Source of the DNA: Acidimicrobiaceae bacterium
GTDB lineage: Bacteria; Actinomycetota; Acidimicrobiia; Acidimicrobiales; RAAP-2
Length of the DNA stretch: 55,132 bases
Reading direction: 5' to 3'
Assembly: GCA_027315005.1 (NCBI GenBank)
Contig: DAHUZT010000064.1
Span: forward strand, 1-55,132
Below the pieces are notes generated by a model. It saw only the letters and a program-made list of their open reading frames with translations. It searched no databases and was not told the origin of the DNA. A program made the translations under genes and the position numbers. How positions within the stretch are numbered: the stretch's first letter is position 1; every line of letters begins with the position of its first letter. Of this stretch, positions 8,431 to 17,581 are shown piece by piece.

Positions 8431-9570
8431 TCAGGTCAACGACGTCGGAGCCGCGAGGGACGGTGGGGTCTTCGGGTCCCGGTAGCGGACCTTGAAAGCG
8501 GCGTAGGCGAACGGGCCGGCCAGCAGGGGAAGCCAGTACGAGGCCAGACGGTAGGCCAGGGTGGCCAGCACCGCCTCGACACCGGTCAGACCGGCCAGCA
8601 CCAGGAAACCCGAGAGGCTGGCCTCGACGATGCCGAGACCGCCCGGGGTGATGGGCACGAGGCCGATGACTCCAGCCACGGCATAGGCCAGCAGGATCAA
8701 CGACGGGTCCGGGTGGGCGCCGACCGCCCGGGTCGAGAAGAGCAAACAGAGGAAGTCGAGGGCCAGTCGGCCGGCGGACAGCAAGGTGGCCTGCCACCAC
8801 TGCTGTCCGAGCACGCTCCGGATCAGATCGCGCTGTTCGACGAGGCGCTCGGATAGTCCATGCAGTGGTTCGCGCTTGCGCAGGAGCCTGTTCCGGACCC
8901 GTTGCGCGGTCTTGCCCGCCCAGCGCAGCGGGGCATCGGCCGCCATCACCCAGGCGCTCAGGCCGAGAAACAGGACGAAGCCGCTGGCGCCGATCACGGC
9001 GGCGTCCACGAGTCCGGAGTTGACCGGGGCGCCGAACAACACCGCGGGGAGCACGAAGACCGGGAGGGCGAGCAGTCCGCCGATGCCGAGGAACGAGAAG
9101 GCGGTCAGCCCGCCGACGGCCTCGGTCGGGTCCATCCCGCTCACCGCCAGCATCCGAAACTGCACGGCGGCACCGGCGGCGGCCCCGCCGGGGACGATCA
9201 GGGAGATCGAGTTTCCGGCCAGCTGAGCCGTCACCACCGAGAACCATGCCTTGGTCCGGAGCGCGATCCGCTGGAGTGAGAACGTGCAGGCGAAATGGGC
9301 TATCTCGGCCAACAGGGCCGGAATGAACCAGAGCAGGTTGAGGGTGACCAGCCGCGGAAACGAGTGGAAGACGGCGATCAGCTCGGGGAGCACCAGGTAC
9401 AGGACCAGGCCGGTGAGCACCACCACGATGGAGCGCTTGACCACCGCTTTCCAGGGGAACGGCTCCGACTGGTGCTGGTGGAACTGCTTCTCGAACGAAC
9501 CCGCCTTGGGCTCGGGCCCGGCCGGACCTGGATCGCTCACCGAATCGGGACCGGTCGGGTCGAATGCCAT
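8431..9570 (-). CDS. UPF0104/LPG-synthase transmembrane-domain protein (putative lipid flippase)
   Basis: An integral membrane protein of 379 residues with about eight helices after a 40-residue polar N terminus. It carries LIVPGGAAAGAAVQFRML (around residues 124-141) and IGLVPITPGGLGIVEASLSG near residue 315, the two proline-glycine motifs shared by the MprF flippase domain and the YbhN/UPF0104 family. By family, it may flip or translocate a lipid or glycolipid. It lacks the soluble aminoacyl-transferase domain of MprF. It converges with the thiolase-like gene with a 14-bp gap and lies 15 nt downstream of the serine hydrolase, so those two are probably cotranscribed. Confidence 0.82.
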   Translation of the reverse strand: MAFDPTGPDSVSDPGPAGPEPKAGSFEKQFHQHQSEPFPWKAVVKRSIVVVLTGLVLYLVLPELIAVFHSFPRLVTLNLLWFIPALLAEIAHFACTFSLQRIALRTKAWFSVVTAQLAGNSISLIVPGGAAAGAAVQFRMLAVSGMDPTEAVGGLTAFSFLGIGGLLALPVFVLPAVLFGAPVNSGLVDAAVIGASGFVLFLGLSAWVMAADAPLRWAGKTAQRVRNRLLRKREPLHGLSERLVEQRDLIRSVLGQQWWQATLLSAGRLALDFLCLLFSTRAVGAHPDPSLILLAYAVAGVIGLVPITPGGLGIVEASLSGFLVLAGLTGVEAVLATLAYRLASYWLPLLAGPFAYAAFKVRYRDPKTPPSLAAPTSLT

Positions 9571-9585
9571 CGTCGCCGCGCCCGG

Positions 9586-10713
9586 TCAGCCCTGGATGGC
9601 CGCCGCCGCGGCGAGCGCGATGTTCGCCCCACGCAGATCCCCCTGGAGCCCAGCCTCCATCCGGTTCATGACATAGCAGACCGTGAGGTCCGTCTCCTGG
9701 TCCATCAGGATCAACGACCCGCCGTAGCCACCCCAGAAGCAGGCGCGGTCTCCGATAGGCATCACCTCGGTGCTCAGCCCGTATCCCATGCCGAATCGGG
9801 CGGGCATGCCGAGCACCAGGTCCATGCCGTCGGACTGCTGCTCGAAGATCACATCACAGCCGGCCTCCGACACGAGCCGCGTCCCGCGCGCCGCTCCCCG
9901 ACCGGCGACGAGGGACTGGATCAGGGCCACCGACCGGGCGTTTCCGTAGCCGTTGGCCGCCGGGATCTCGGCACGACGCCACCACTCGTGACGGGGCATG
10001 GTGGCGTCGATTGGGGGGTTGGAAAGTGTCCGGACCGCGAACTGGGGAAGGTCGAGGGCCGAGAAGTCGACCGGCGGCGGAGGGATCACGATCGAGACCC
10101 TGGCGTCCTCGGAAGCAGGGAGCCCGATGAAGAAGTCAGCCCCGAGCGGGCCGGCCACCTCCTCGGCGAACCACGACCCGACAGAGACCCCGGTGATGCG
10201 CCGTACGACCTCTCCGATGAGGTATCCCTGGGTCACCGCGTGATAGCCCGACGCGGTACCGGGCTCCCACCAGGGCTCCTGGGCGGCCAGCATCGATGTG
10301 CACCGTTCCCAGTCGGCAAGGCCCTCCGGCTCGAGGTGTTCGGTCCAGCCCGACAGGCCGGCGGTGTGGCTCATCAGGTGGCGGACCTCGATCCGGTGCT
10401 TGCCGCCGGCGGCGAATTCCGGCCAGTAGGCAGTGACCGGGCGATGGAAATCGAGCTCGCCGCGATCGGCCAGCATCAAGGTGCAGAGGACCGTCATCGT
10501 CTTGGTCGTCGACCAGACGTTGGTCAGGGTGTTCTCCTCCCAGGGTGCCGATCGGGCTTCGTCGACATACCCTCCCCACACGTCGACGACCGGTTCGCCC
10601 CGCCAGAAGACGGCCACTGACGCTCCGATGTCACCTCCGGCGTCGAGACTGTCGGACAGCGTCGCAACGACCCCGGCGAACCGCTCGTCCCAGCTCCCTG
10701 CGATGTCAGCCAC
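9586..10713 (-). CDS. Serine hydrolase, class C beta-lactamase/EstB family
   Basis: A 375-residue cytoplasmic esterase or beta-lactamase-fold protein. The nucleophile motif is Ser68-Thr-Thr-Lys71 in NVWSTTKTMTV, and the catalytic Tyr157 is in GYHAVTQGYLIGE (Y-x-A rather than Y-x-N, as in esterases of the EstB type). A Gly-rich C-terminal FWGGYGGSLILMD takes the place of the KTG box. No signal peptide is seen, so antibiotic hydrolysis is unlikely. The chosen GTG has AGGAGGG 6 nt upstream; a TTG one codon earlier is possible. The substrate is not predictable. Confidence 0.88.
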   Translation of the reverse strand: MADIAGSWDERFAGVVATLSDSLDAGGDIGASVAVFWRGEPVVDVWGGYVDEARSAPWEENTLTNVWSTTKTMTVLCTLMLADRGELDFHRPVTAYWPEFAAGGKHRIEVRHLMSHTAGLSGWTEHLEPEGLADWERCTSMLAAQEPWWEPGTASGYHAVTQGYLIGEVVRRITGVSVGSWFAEEVAGPLGADFFIGLPASEDARVSIVIPPPPVDFSALDLPQFAVRTLSNPPIDATMPRHEWWRRAEIPAANGYGNARSVALIQSLVAGRGAARGTRLVSEAGCDVIFEQQSDGMDLVLGMPARFGMGYGLSTEVMPIGDRACFWGGYGGSLILMDQETDLTVCYVMNRMEAGLQGDLRGANIALAAAAAIQG

Positions 10714-10932
10714 CAACCGCCCTCCTGTCGACCTGTTTCAGGGAACGATCATTCCACGACCGGCGTCCGATCGGCATCTCCGTGTGGATCGGAGTCGCCG
10801 GACGTCGCCGGCGGGTGCTCGGAGCAGGTTGCACGGTGGCTCCGCCGGGGAGTCCAGTCGGCCGAGGGGTACACCAGCCGTCGACCGCCGACCCCGTCCC
10901 CGGTCAGGTGCGGGCCTCGATCCCCCGACCCG

Positions 10933-12246
10933 TCACCTGATGGTCACGGTCGATTGCCCGTCATTGTTCCCGAGGGGCCCGACGACGGGTGAATCGTTGA
11001 GGGTCAGGTGCCCCCCGGCAGTGACCGACCAGGCCGGTCCGGTCGGAGCCCGGAACGCTGGCAGCCGGCCGATGGCCACATGGGAGAAGGTCAGCGACCC
11101 CGGACCCCTGACGGTGATGCCCGCGGGAGGCATCCCGTGGTCCGCGTTGGGGAGGAACACCGAGCCACCGTTGAAGGTCACCGCCGCACCAGACAGGGCG
11201 GCTTCGCCCATGAGGGTGACGTGGCGGTCACATCGACAGTCATTGAACCTGATCGGGCCCTGGAGCGCCTCGATCAACCTGATCCCCTTGGTTGTCTCGG
11301 GATGGTTGACGGTGATGAACCCGGAGCCGACCCCGTTGAGGTCGCTCTCGAAGTCCCACCCGTCCTCGGCCGCCGAACGGACGTGCACGTAGTCGAAGGT
11401 CGAGTGGACGGCATCGGCGATGGTCATCCCCTCCCTACCCGCATGGGTGACGGTCAGACCGTTCACCAACAGATCCGAGGTCGGAGCGTCGTCCTTGGGA
11501 AAATTGGCGGACACCGTCATGCCGTCGCCATAGGTGTCGTTGGTGGCGACGTTCCTGATCACCACGTGACTACTCGAGAGCACGTCCAAACCGGCCTGTC
11601 CGACCAGATGACGGTGAAAGGTCCCGGTGACATTGGGTCCGTCGAGGACGACGTTCTCGACGGTCACGTGGCTGGCGTCCTTGATCCTGATGATGGGCAT
11701 GACCGGCACGCCGCTCTCCTTTGCGGCGACCGGATCGACGAAGACGCCTCCATCGATGGTGACCGGTCTGGTGATGAGGATCCCCGAGGTGAGGTAGCAG
11801 CCCGATCCGTGGAACACCCCACCCGGGGGCAACGCGGCAATCGTGGGTGCAGGGTCCGGCTTGCAGGACATCGCTGCACTCGACGACGACGCCTGGAGGC
11901 TGGCCCGAAAGGCCATCGGAGGAGTCCCGGTGGGGACGGTCGACCGACCGGCGCCGGCCACGCCGACGTTGCTGGTCGGGGGTGTGCTGGTCGGGGGTGT
12001 GCTCACTACCGATGCCGACGACACGGTCGAGTTGCCGACCGGATGCCGCGGGTGGTGGACACGGGCTCCTGTCCCGGCGGCGAACGCAGGCCCCTCCATG
12101 AGCACGAAGAGGGCGAGAACGACTCCGATGACGAGAGATGCCGATCCGCGGGGCCGGGCGAACCGAACTCTCCCGACCGTCTCACTGCCCTTCCCTGCAC
12201 GTTGGTGCCGCGCAACATGGGACGCCGCATCTTGGTACGTTCGCAT
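10933..12246 (-). CDS. Secreted right-handed beta-helix protein
   Basis: A 437-residue exported protein. A basic N-terminal region leads into a hydrophobic signal segment (about 36-57, SLVIGVVLALFVLMEGPAFAAG), then a Pro/Thr/Ser-rich linker. From about residue 120 come repeating units such as ITRPVTIDGGVFVD, ASHVTVENVVLDG, SSHVVIRNVATND and VNGLTVTHAGREGM. Short strands spaced by turns like this are the hallmark of parallel beta-helix (pectate-lyase/PbH1) proteins. No catalytic set is recognisable, and polysaccharide binding or cell-wall association is a guess. AGGAGGG lies 4 nt before the ATG, which fixes this long N terminus. About 215 nt without a gene follow before the serine hydrolase. 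Confidence 0.8.
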   Translation of the reverse strand: MRTYQDAASHVARHQRAGKGSETVGRVRFARPRGSASLVIGVVLALFVLMEGPAFAAGTGARVHHPRHPVGNSTVSSASVVSTPPTSTPPTSNVGVAGAGRSTVPTGTPPMAFRASLQASSSSAAMSCKPDPAPTIAALPPGGVFHGSGCYLTSGILITRPVTIDGGVFVDPVAAKESGVPVMPIIRIKDASHVTVENVVLDGPNVTGTFHRHLVGQAGLDVLSSSHVVIRNVATNDTYGDGMTVSANFPKDDAPTSDLLVNGLTVTHAGREGMTIADAVHSTFDYVHVRSAAEDGWDFESDLNGVGSGFITVNHPETTKGIRLIEALQGPIRFNDCRCDRHVTLMGEAALSGAAVTFNGGSVFLPNADHGMPPAGITVRGPGSLTFSHVAIGRLPAFRAPTGPAWSVTAGGHLTLNDSPVVGPLGNNDGQSTVTIR

Positions 12247-12585
12247 TGACCCTCCTCACCCACGAGCGGCGGGAGTGTCGTATCAGCGTGCTCCGACAGA
12301 CAGGCGCATCCGATTCGGCAACCCGGCCAGCTCGTGGAGCCCCGTGGTTTTGCGTCCCCCCCTCGCGGAGGGTTTGCCCTTTTCGTCCGTGCGTTCCGAA
12401 CCGTTCGGAACCGCAACCCAGCGTACGTTCTCCACCGCGCACTCCACAAGACCCGATGGCGGTGGCACACCGGGACCGGTCTCGATGCCGGAGCGGCGAC
12501 CCGTCGAGCTCGACGTCGAAACGGTCACCTCCAGGCCCTCCGAACGTTGAAGGACAGCCATCCCGAGCCGGTAACCTTGGTGGCC
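12247..12585 (+). other. Divergent intergenic region before greA
   Basis: About 340 bp separate the beta-helix gene from the greA start; I see no gene in it. TAACCT at 12572-12577 lies 8 nt before the chosen greA GTG and could serve as a -10 element for a nearly leaderless greA-leuC-leuD mRNA. The minus-strand promoter of the beta-helix gene must also lie here but was not recognised. Confidence 0.4.
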
Positions 12586-13071
12586 GTGAGCGCAGACTCC
12601 AACGAGCAGCTGACCCGCGACACCTACGAGCGCCTTCTGGCCGAGCTCGAGGATCTCACCACCCGGGGACGGGTGGAGATCGCCGCGGCCATCGAGGCGG
12701 CACGCGCCCTCGGGGACCTCTCCGAAAACGGCGACTACCACGCTGCCAAGGACGCCCAAGGCAAGATGGAGGCCCGGATCCGTACACTCCAGCGCCTGGT
12801 GAAGACCGCCACCATTGTCGATCGGAACCAGACCTCGGGTGGGGTCGTCGCCGCCGGCACGGCGGTCACCCTGCGCTATGCCGGCGACGCGGAGCATGAG
12901 ACGGCGACCTACTTCGTGGGATCGATCGAAGAGCGCCAAGGCGATCTCACCGTGGTGTCACCGGGTTCCCCCTTGGGTCAGGCCTTGCTGGGCCATGGGG
13001 CCGGCGAGCGGGTCGAGTACTCGGCGCCGGGGGGCGCGCTCGAGGTGTACATCGTCGGTGTCGAAGGGTGA
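12586..13071 (+). CDS. greA: Transcription elongation factor GreA
   Basis: GreA binds the RNA polymerase secondary channel and stimulates cleavage of backtracked transcripts. From the GTG start the protein has 161 residues, the normal length. It has an N-terminal coiled coil with the acidic tip seen as [21 protein letters not shown] (about 44-64), and a C-terminal FKBP-like domain beginning near TVSLRY-type sequence ([10 protein letters not shown]). The frame is open much further upstream, but that part is not protein-like. No strong Shine-Dalgarno motif exists and TAACCT lies 8 nt upstream, so leaderless expression is likely. The stop overlaps the leuC GTG as GTGA. Confidence 0.93.
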   Translation: MSADSNEQLTRDTYERLLAELEDLTTRGRVEIAAAIEAARALGDLSENGDYHAAKDAQGKMEARIRTLQRLVKTATIVDRNQTSGGVVAAGTAVTLRYAGDAEHETATYFVGSIEERQGDLTVVSPGSPLGQALLGHGAGERVEYSAPGGALEVYIVGVEG

Positions 13072-14507
13072 GCCCGATGCCGACATCCGCCGAACAGCCC
13101 CGAGGGCCCCGGACCCTGGCCGACAAAGTCTGGGAGTCGCACGTCGTACACGAGGGAGTGGAGGGAGAGCCCGACATCCTCTTCATCGATCTCCACCTGG
13201 TCCACGAGGTCACCTCACCGCAGGCGTTCGACGGACTGAGAGCAGCTGGCAGGCCGGTCCACCGGCCCGATCTGACCATCGCCACGGCCGACCACAACGT
13301 GCCGACCTCCGATATCGACAAGCCGGTGGCCGATCCCGTCTCGGCCAAGCAGCTCGAGGTCCTGGCGGCCAACTGCGCCGAATTCGGCCTCACCTGTTAC
13401 CCGATGGGCCATCCCGACCAGGGGATCGTCCATATCATCGGGCCGGAACAAGGACTCACCCAACCAGGCATGACCATTGTCTGCGGTGACAGCCATACGT
13501 CCACGCATGGAGCATTCGGCGCGCTCGCTTTCGGCATCGGCACGAGCGAAGTCGAACACGTCCTCGCCACCCAGACCCTCCCCCAACAGCGGCCCTCGAC
13601 CATGGCGGTCACGGTGAACGGCTGCCTGCCGGCCGGGGTCACTGCCAAGGACCTGGTCCTCGCCATCATCGGCAGGATCGGGACCGGAGGCGGTGCCGGT
13701 CACATCATCGAGTACCGGGGGGCGGTGATCTCCGGCCTGTCGATGGAGGCGCGGATGACCGTCTGCAACATGTCCATCGAAGCCGGTGCCCGAGCCGGAA
13801 TGATCGCTCCGGACGACACCACGTTCGCCTACCTGGAGAGCAGGGATCGTGCCCCGAAGGGAGCCGTCTGGGAGCAGGCGCTCGATCGGTGGCGTACCCT
13901 CGTGACCGAGGACGGCGCGGCCTTCGAATCCGAGGTCACCCTCGACGCTGACGACCTCGCCCCGCACGTGACCTGGGGCACCAATCCCGGCCAGGTGGCC
14001 AGAATCGACGGCGTCGTGCCCGATCCGGACACCTTCGGCGGGACGGCCGAGCGGGAGGCGGCGGCAAGGTCCCTCGAGTACATGGGCCTGCAGGCCGGGA
14101 TGCGTCTCAGGGACATCACCGTCGACACCGTGTTCATCGGTTCGTGCACCAACGGACGGATCGAGGACTTGAGGGCGGCGGCCGACGTCCTCAGGGGGCG
14201 GCGGATCAGCAGCGGAATCCGCGCGCTCGTCGTGCCGGGATCGCACCGGGTGAAAGCCCAGGCGGAAGCCGAGGGTCTGGACGCAGTGTTCAGCTCCGCC
14301 GGGTTCGACTGGCGCGAGCCCGGCTGTTCGATGTGCTTGGCCATGAACCCCGACAAGCTGGCACCCGGAGAGCGAGCCGCATCGACGTCGAACCGGAACT
14401 TCGAAGGGCGCCAGGGTCGGGGCGGCCGCACCCACCTGGTGTCACCGGCGGTGGCGGCTGCCACAGCGGTCGCCGGTCACATCTCAACCCCCGAGGACCT
14501 CGACTGA
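13068..14507 (+). CDS. leuC: 3-isopropylmalate dehydratase large subunit
   Basis: Aconitase-family subunit that, with LeuD, isomerises 2-isopropylmalate to 3-isopropylmalate in leucine synthesis. The 479-residue protein shows the 4Fe-4S ligands Cys360 (FIGSCTNGR), Cys420 and Cys423 ([11 protein letters not shown]), plus [15 protein letters not shown] around 138-152 and the ATADHNVPT box. It starts with a GTG overlapping the greA stop, with an ATG three codons later as an alternative. It is fused in operon to leuD by a one-base overlap. Coupling to greA is unusual but the frames are clean. Confidence 0.96.
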   Translation: MSPMPTSAEQPRGPRTLADKVWESHVVHEGVEGEPDILFIDLHLVHEVTSPQAFDGLRAAGRPVHRPDLTIATADHNVPTSDIDKPVADPVSAKQLEVLAANCAEFGLTCYPMGHPDQGIVHIIGPEQGLTQPGMTIVCGDSHTSTHGAFGALAFGIGTSEVEHVLATQTLPQQRPSTMAVTVNGCLPAGVTAKDLVLAIIGRIGTGGGAGHIIEYRGAVISGLSMEARMTVCNMSIEAGARAGMIAPDDTTFAYLESRDRAPKGAVWEQALDRWRTLVTEDGAAFESEVTLDADDLAPHVTWGTNPGQVARIDGVVPDPDTFGGTAEREAAARSLEYMGLQAGMRLRDITVDTVFIGSCTNGRIEDLRAAADVLRGRRISSGIRALVVPGSHRVKAQAEAEGLDAVFSSAGFDWREPGCSMCLAMNPDKLAPGERAASTSNRNFEGRQGRGGRTHLVSPAVAAATAVAGHISTPEDLD

Positions 14508-15100
14508 TGCGCGCCACCCAACTGATCGCCGGCCGGGGGGTGCCGCTCGACCGTTCCGACATCGACACCGACCAGATCATCCCGTCGGACTGGCTCAAAC
14601 GAGTGGAACGAACCGGTTTCGGAGCCGGGCTCTTCTCCGAGTGGCGGGACGATCGGACCTTCGTCCTCAATCGCGAAGAGTACGCCGGCGCAACCATCCT
14701 CGTTGCGGGGCCCAATTTCGGCACGGGTTCCTCGCGTGAACACGCCGTATGGGCCCTGCAGGACTATGGATTCGAGGCGGTAGTCTCACCCAGATTCGGC
14801 GACATCTTCCGCAGCAACTGCACCAAGACCGGCCTGGTCCCCGTACAGGTGGCAGCCGACGTCGGAAGGCGCTTGCTCGACGTCATCTCCGAGGAGCCCG
14901 CCATCGAGATCACCATCGATGTGGCACGGCGAACGATCGAGGTTCCGGCGGCCCGCATCGAGGCCGACTTTCCACTCGACGACTTCACCCGGACCCGGCT
15001 GCTCAACGGCTGGGACGACATCGACCTGACCCTTCGTTACGAGGAAGAGATCGTCACCTACGAGGCGAAACGTCCAGCTTGGATGCCAACCACCTGCTGA
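14507..15100 (+). CDS. leuD: 3-isopropylmalate dehydratase small subunit
   Basis: Swivel-domain partner of LeuC. The 197-residue length is normal. Diagnostic motifs are DIDTDQIIPSDWLK near the N terminus, GPNFGTGSSREHAVWAL (about 67-83), and FRSNCTKTGLVPV. The ATG shares its A with the leuC TGA (TGATG), giving tight coupling. It is the last gene of the greA-leuC-leuD unit; no terminator was recognised downstream. Confidence 0.96.
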   Translation: MRATQLIAGRGVPLDRSDIDTDQIIPSDWLKRVERTGFGAGLFSEWRDDRTFVLNREEYAGATILVAGPNFGTGSSREHAVWALQDYGFEAVVSPRFGDIFRSNCTKTGLVPVQVAADVGRRLLDVISEEPAIEITIDVARRTIEVPAARIEADFPLDDFTRTRLLNGWDDIDLTLRYEEEIVTYEAKRPAWMPTTC

Positions 15101-15710
15101 GACCGGTCATCCGCTGAGGGGCCGGGGCGCCCGAGCAATCGCGAACTCAGCGGCGTGCGATCGCGGCAACGAGGGTGCGCATGGGGACCGCCCGTGCGGG
15201 CCCTTGCGTGCCTACCGGGTCCCCGGCGCCGGCTACCACGAGGGGCAGGGGGGCAACCGACGTCGGAGGACCCGGTAGATGGAGAGCCACGGGACCGCTC
15301 GATATCCCCGCGACTGCGATCATTCCGCTCCTCGTGGGCCGAGGAACGGGGAAGCTTCCGCTGAGCGCCGCGCCACGCTCGTCAACGCTAGCCCACCTCG
15401 CCATCGGGAACGCGCATGGTATCCCCCGGTCGGTGCTGTGTCGGTTGCACGGGGCCCGGCGATGCCCGGTCGACCATCGGCTGGATCTGCCATCGCATGA
15501 GTGGTCTCCCCCAGGTTCCGCCCGGTTCCCGGCCGCCGAGTGATCGGCAATCGTCGGCACCCGCCGCCTCACTACCGGTGGCCCACCGGATCTCACCGGT
15601 CAGGGCCCCGACGATGCTACGCCCTTCCTCCAAGAGGAGCAACGGTCCGGCCTACCACCCGACAGCGGAGCGTCGAGGCAGCCGGCACCGGTCGACCTCG
15701 ACCGACCCGG
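15101..15710. other. Intergenic region after leuD
   Basis: About 610 bp. Several open frames of 70-150 codons exist on both strands, but they overlap each other, lack ribosome binding sites and look compositional. One minus-strand frame ending at 15147 has a hydrophobic stretch (MIAVAGISSGPVALHLPGPP) and might be a decayed gene. I cannot support any gene here. Confidence 0.35.
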
Positions 15711-15722
15711 TAGGCTCGTCCC
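15711..15722 (+). promoter_or_regulatory. Leaderless-type -10 element
   Basis: TAGGCT followed by six bases (CGTCCC) and a GTG start. Spacing is the same as at rpiB and ilvD, supporting leaderless transcription of the small membrane-protein gene that follows. Confidence 0.5.
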
Positions 15723-15932
15723 GTGGCCCGTCGTACGCGCAGCCGGATGGTCGGTTTGGTCGTCATCGCCGGCGGGGTGGTACTGCTCCGGCAGTTTCGG
15801 CCCCGTTCCGACCGCGCCTCCAACCCCCCGGTGATCGCAAATGACACCTGGCCCCCGGTTCCACTCAATCCGAGCAGGACCCCCCTGCGCGGCGGAGGCA
15901 GCCGGCCGGAGCGCCAGGACGTGGAGCTGTAG
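15723..15932 (+). CDS. Small single-pass membrane protein, unknown
   Basis: A 69-residue protein starting at GTG: basic N terminus (MARRTRSRM), one hydrophobic helix (about 9-22, MVGLVVIAGGVVLL), then a polar tail containing NDTWPPVPLNPS. The positive-inside rule predicts the N terminus in the cytoplasm. The appropriately spaced -10 hexamer is the main reason to think it is real. I do not recognise the family. Confidence 0.5.
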   Translation: MARRTRSRMVGLVVIAGGVVLLRQFRPRSDRASNPPVIANDTWPPVPLNPSRTPLRGGGSRPERQDVEL

Positions 15933-16002
15933 CACCGAAGCGAAGGGCCAAGCGACCGTGTGGATCTCGGTGTGTGGTCGGCCGGCCTCGACGACCCCCC
16001 AG

Positions 16003-17568
16003 TCACGACTCGACGGTATGCACGTCACTGATGCCGTCGGAGTTCCGGAGGCGTTCGAGGGCCTGGTCGGGGACCCGCTGGTCGGTGGAGAGCACCATCA
16101 GCGCCGTGTGCCCGGTGGATGAGGGCCCGACAGCCATCGAGGAGATCGAGACCTGAGCCTCGCCCACAATGGTTCCCACCACCCCGATCATCCCGGCACG
16201 GTCGTCGTTCCGAACCACCACCATGTGCGGAGCTGGTGGTACTTCGACGGTGTGGTCGTCCATCATGACCAGGCGAGCCTCGCTACGCGGTCCGGCGAGT
16301 GTCCCGGCCACCGCGTGTCCGCTGTTCCGGAGGGTGATCAGGTTGACGAAATCATGCGCCGTCACCGTGGAGGTCTCGCGCACCTCGAGACCACACTCGG
16401 CGGCCAGCTGGGGCGCGTTGACGTAGCTCACCGGCTCGGTGGTCCCGGCGCCGAACACGCCTTTCAGCACGCACAGGGTGAGGATGCCGGTGCCTGCGCC
16501 GGCCAGACCGCCTTGGTACTCGATCTCCAGGCGATCGGGTAGGCCATCGTTGAGGCACGAAAGGATGCGGCCCAGCTGCTCGGCCAGGGTCATGAACGGG
16601 CGGACGGTCTCGGAGACATCGGTGGCCGCCACATTGACGGCAAAGGGAACGAAATCTCCGTTCAGTGCGAGGATCACCTGCTCGGCGATGGTCACTCCCG
16701 CTTTGTCCTGGGCTTCGGTCGTTGACGCCCCGAGATGCGGGGTGACGATGACCGAGGGGAGCTCGAACAGCGGAGACTCGGTGGCGGGCTCCTTGGCGAA
16801 CACGTCGAGGCCGGCACCTTGCAGACGTCCCGACCGGATCGCGTCGGCGAGCGCTTCCTCGTCCACGATGCCGCCGCGAGCCGTGTTGACGATGCGCAAT
16901 CCGGGTTTGGATTTGGCCAGCAGGTCCTTGCCGATCAATCCGAGCGTCTCAGCGTTCTTCGGCAGGTGCACGGTGACGAAGTCGGAGATCGCCATCAAGT
17001 CGTCGAGCCCCATCAGCTCGACACCCATGTGCCGGGCCCGATCCGAAGAGATGAACGGGTCGTAGGCGACCAGTCGCATGCCGAAGGCCAGTGCCCGTTG
17101 GGCCACCAGAGCCCCAACCCGACCCAGGCCGACGATTCCGAGGGTCTTCCCGTGCAGTTCGACGCCTTCCCACTTGGTGCGCTCCCACTTGCCGGCCACC
17201 AGTGCGGCGTGGGCCTGAGGCACGTTGCGGGCCTGGGCCAGTAGCAGGGCGAGAGCCTGCTCGGCGGCGGAGAGGATGTTCGACTGCGGGGCGTTGACCA
17301 CCATCACGCCGCGTGCCGTCGCCGCTTCCACGTCGACATTGTCGAGACCGATACCCGCCCGGCCGACGACGATCAGATCCTCCCCGGCCGCAATCACCTC
17401 GGCGGTGACGGTGGTGGCGGAACGGATGATGAGGGCCTGGGCTCCGGCGACAGCGTGGACCAGCTCATCGGGTGACAACCCGAGCTGGACATCGACCTCA
17501 TGGCCGGCTTCGGCCAGAAGGTCCAGACCGGCTTGCGCCAACTTCTCGGTGACGAGGACCCTGGCCAT
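16003..17568 (-). CDS. serA: D-3-phosphoglycerate dehydrogenase
   Basis: First step of serine biosynthesis (3-phosphoglycerate to 3-phosphohydroxypyruvate, NAD+). The 521-residue form is the long actinobacterial type. The catalytic domain carries the NAD motif GIVGLGRVGALVA (144-156), Arg231 (NTARGGIVDE), Glu260 (VFAKEP) and His278 (TPHLGAST). An intervening ASB domain covers about 300-445, and a C-terminal ACT domain (about 450-521, HMVVVRNDDRAGMIGVVGTI) is the probable serine-feedback site. GAAAGGAAG precedes the ATG. It lies 13 nt downstream of the aminotransferase gene, with which it is probably cotranscribed, and serC is divergent nearby. Confidence 0.96.
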   Translation of the reverse strand: MARVLVTEKLAQAGLDLLAEAGHEVDVQLGLSPDELVHAVAGAQALIIRSATTVTAEVIAAGEDLIVVGRAGIGLDNVDVEAATARGVMVVNAPQSNILSAAEQALALLLAQARNVPQAHAALVAGKWERTKWEGVELHGKTLGIVGLGRVGALVAQRALAFGMRLVAYDPFISSDRARHMGVELMGLDDLMAISDFVTVHLPKNAETLGLIGKDLLAKSKPGLRIVNTARGGIVDEEALADAIRSGRLQGAGLDVFAKEPATESPLFELPSVIVTPHLGASTTEAQDKAGVTIAEQVILALNGDFVPFAVNVAATDVSETVRPFMTLAEQLGRILSCLNDGLPDRLEIEYQGGLAGAGTGILTLCVLKGVFGAGTTEPVSYVNAPQLAAECGLEVRETSTVTAHDFVNLITLRNSGHAVAGTLAGPRSEARLVMMDDHTVEVPPAPHMVVVRNDDRAGMIGVVGTIVGEAQVSISSMAVGPSSTGHTALMVLSTDQRVPDQALERLRNSDGISDVHTVES

Positions 17569-17581
17569 GGACTTCCTTTCC

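Noticed and set aside
12334-12585. N-terminal extension of GreA
   Set aside because: The extra 84 residues are Arg-rich and unlike GreA; the normal family length starts at the GTG chosen.
15147-15642. Two overlapping minus-strand frames with hydrophobic or protein-like stretches after leuD
   Set aside because: No ribosome binding site, no recognisable domain, and high-GC shadow frames of this length are common here; at most a decayed gene.
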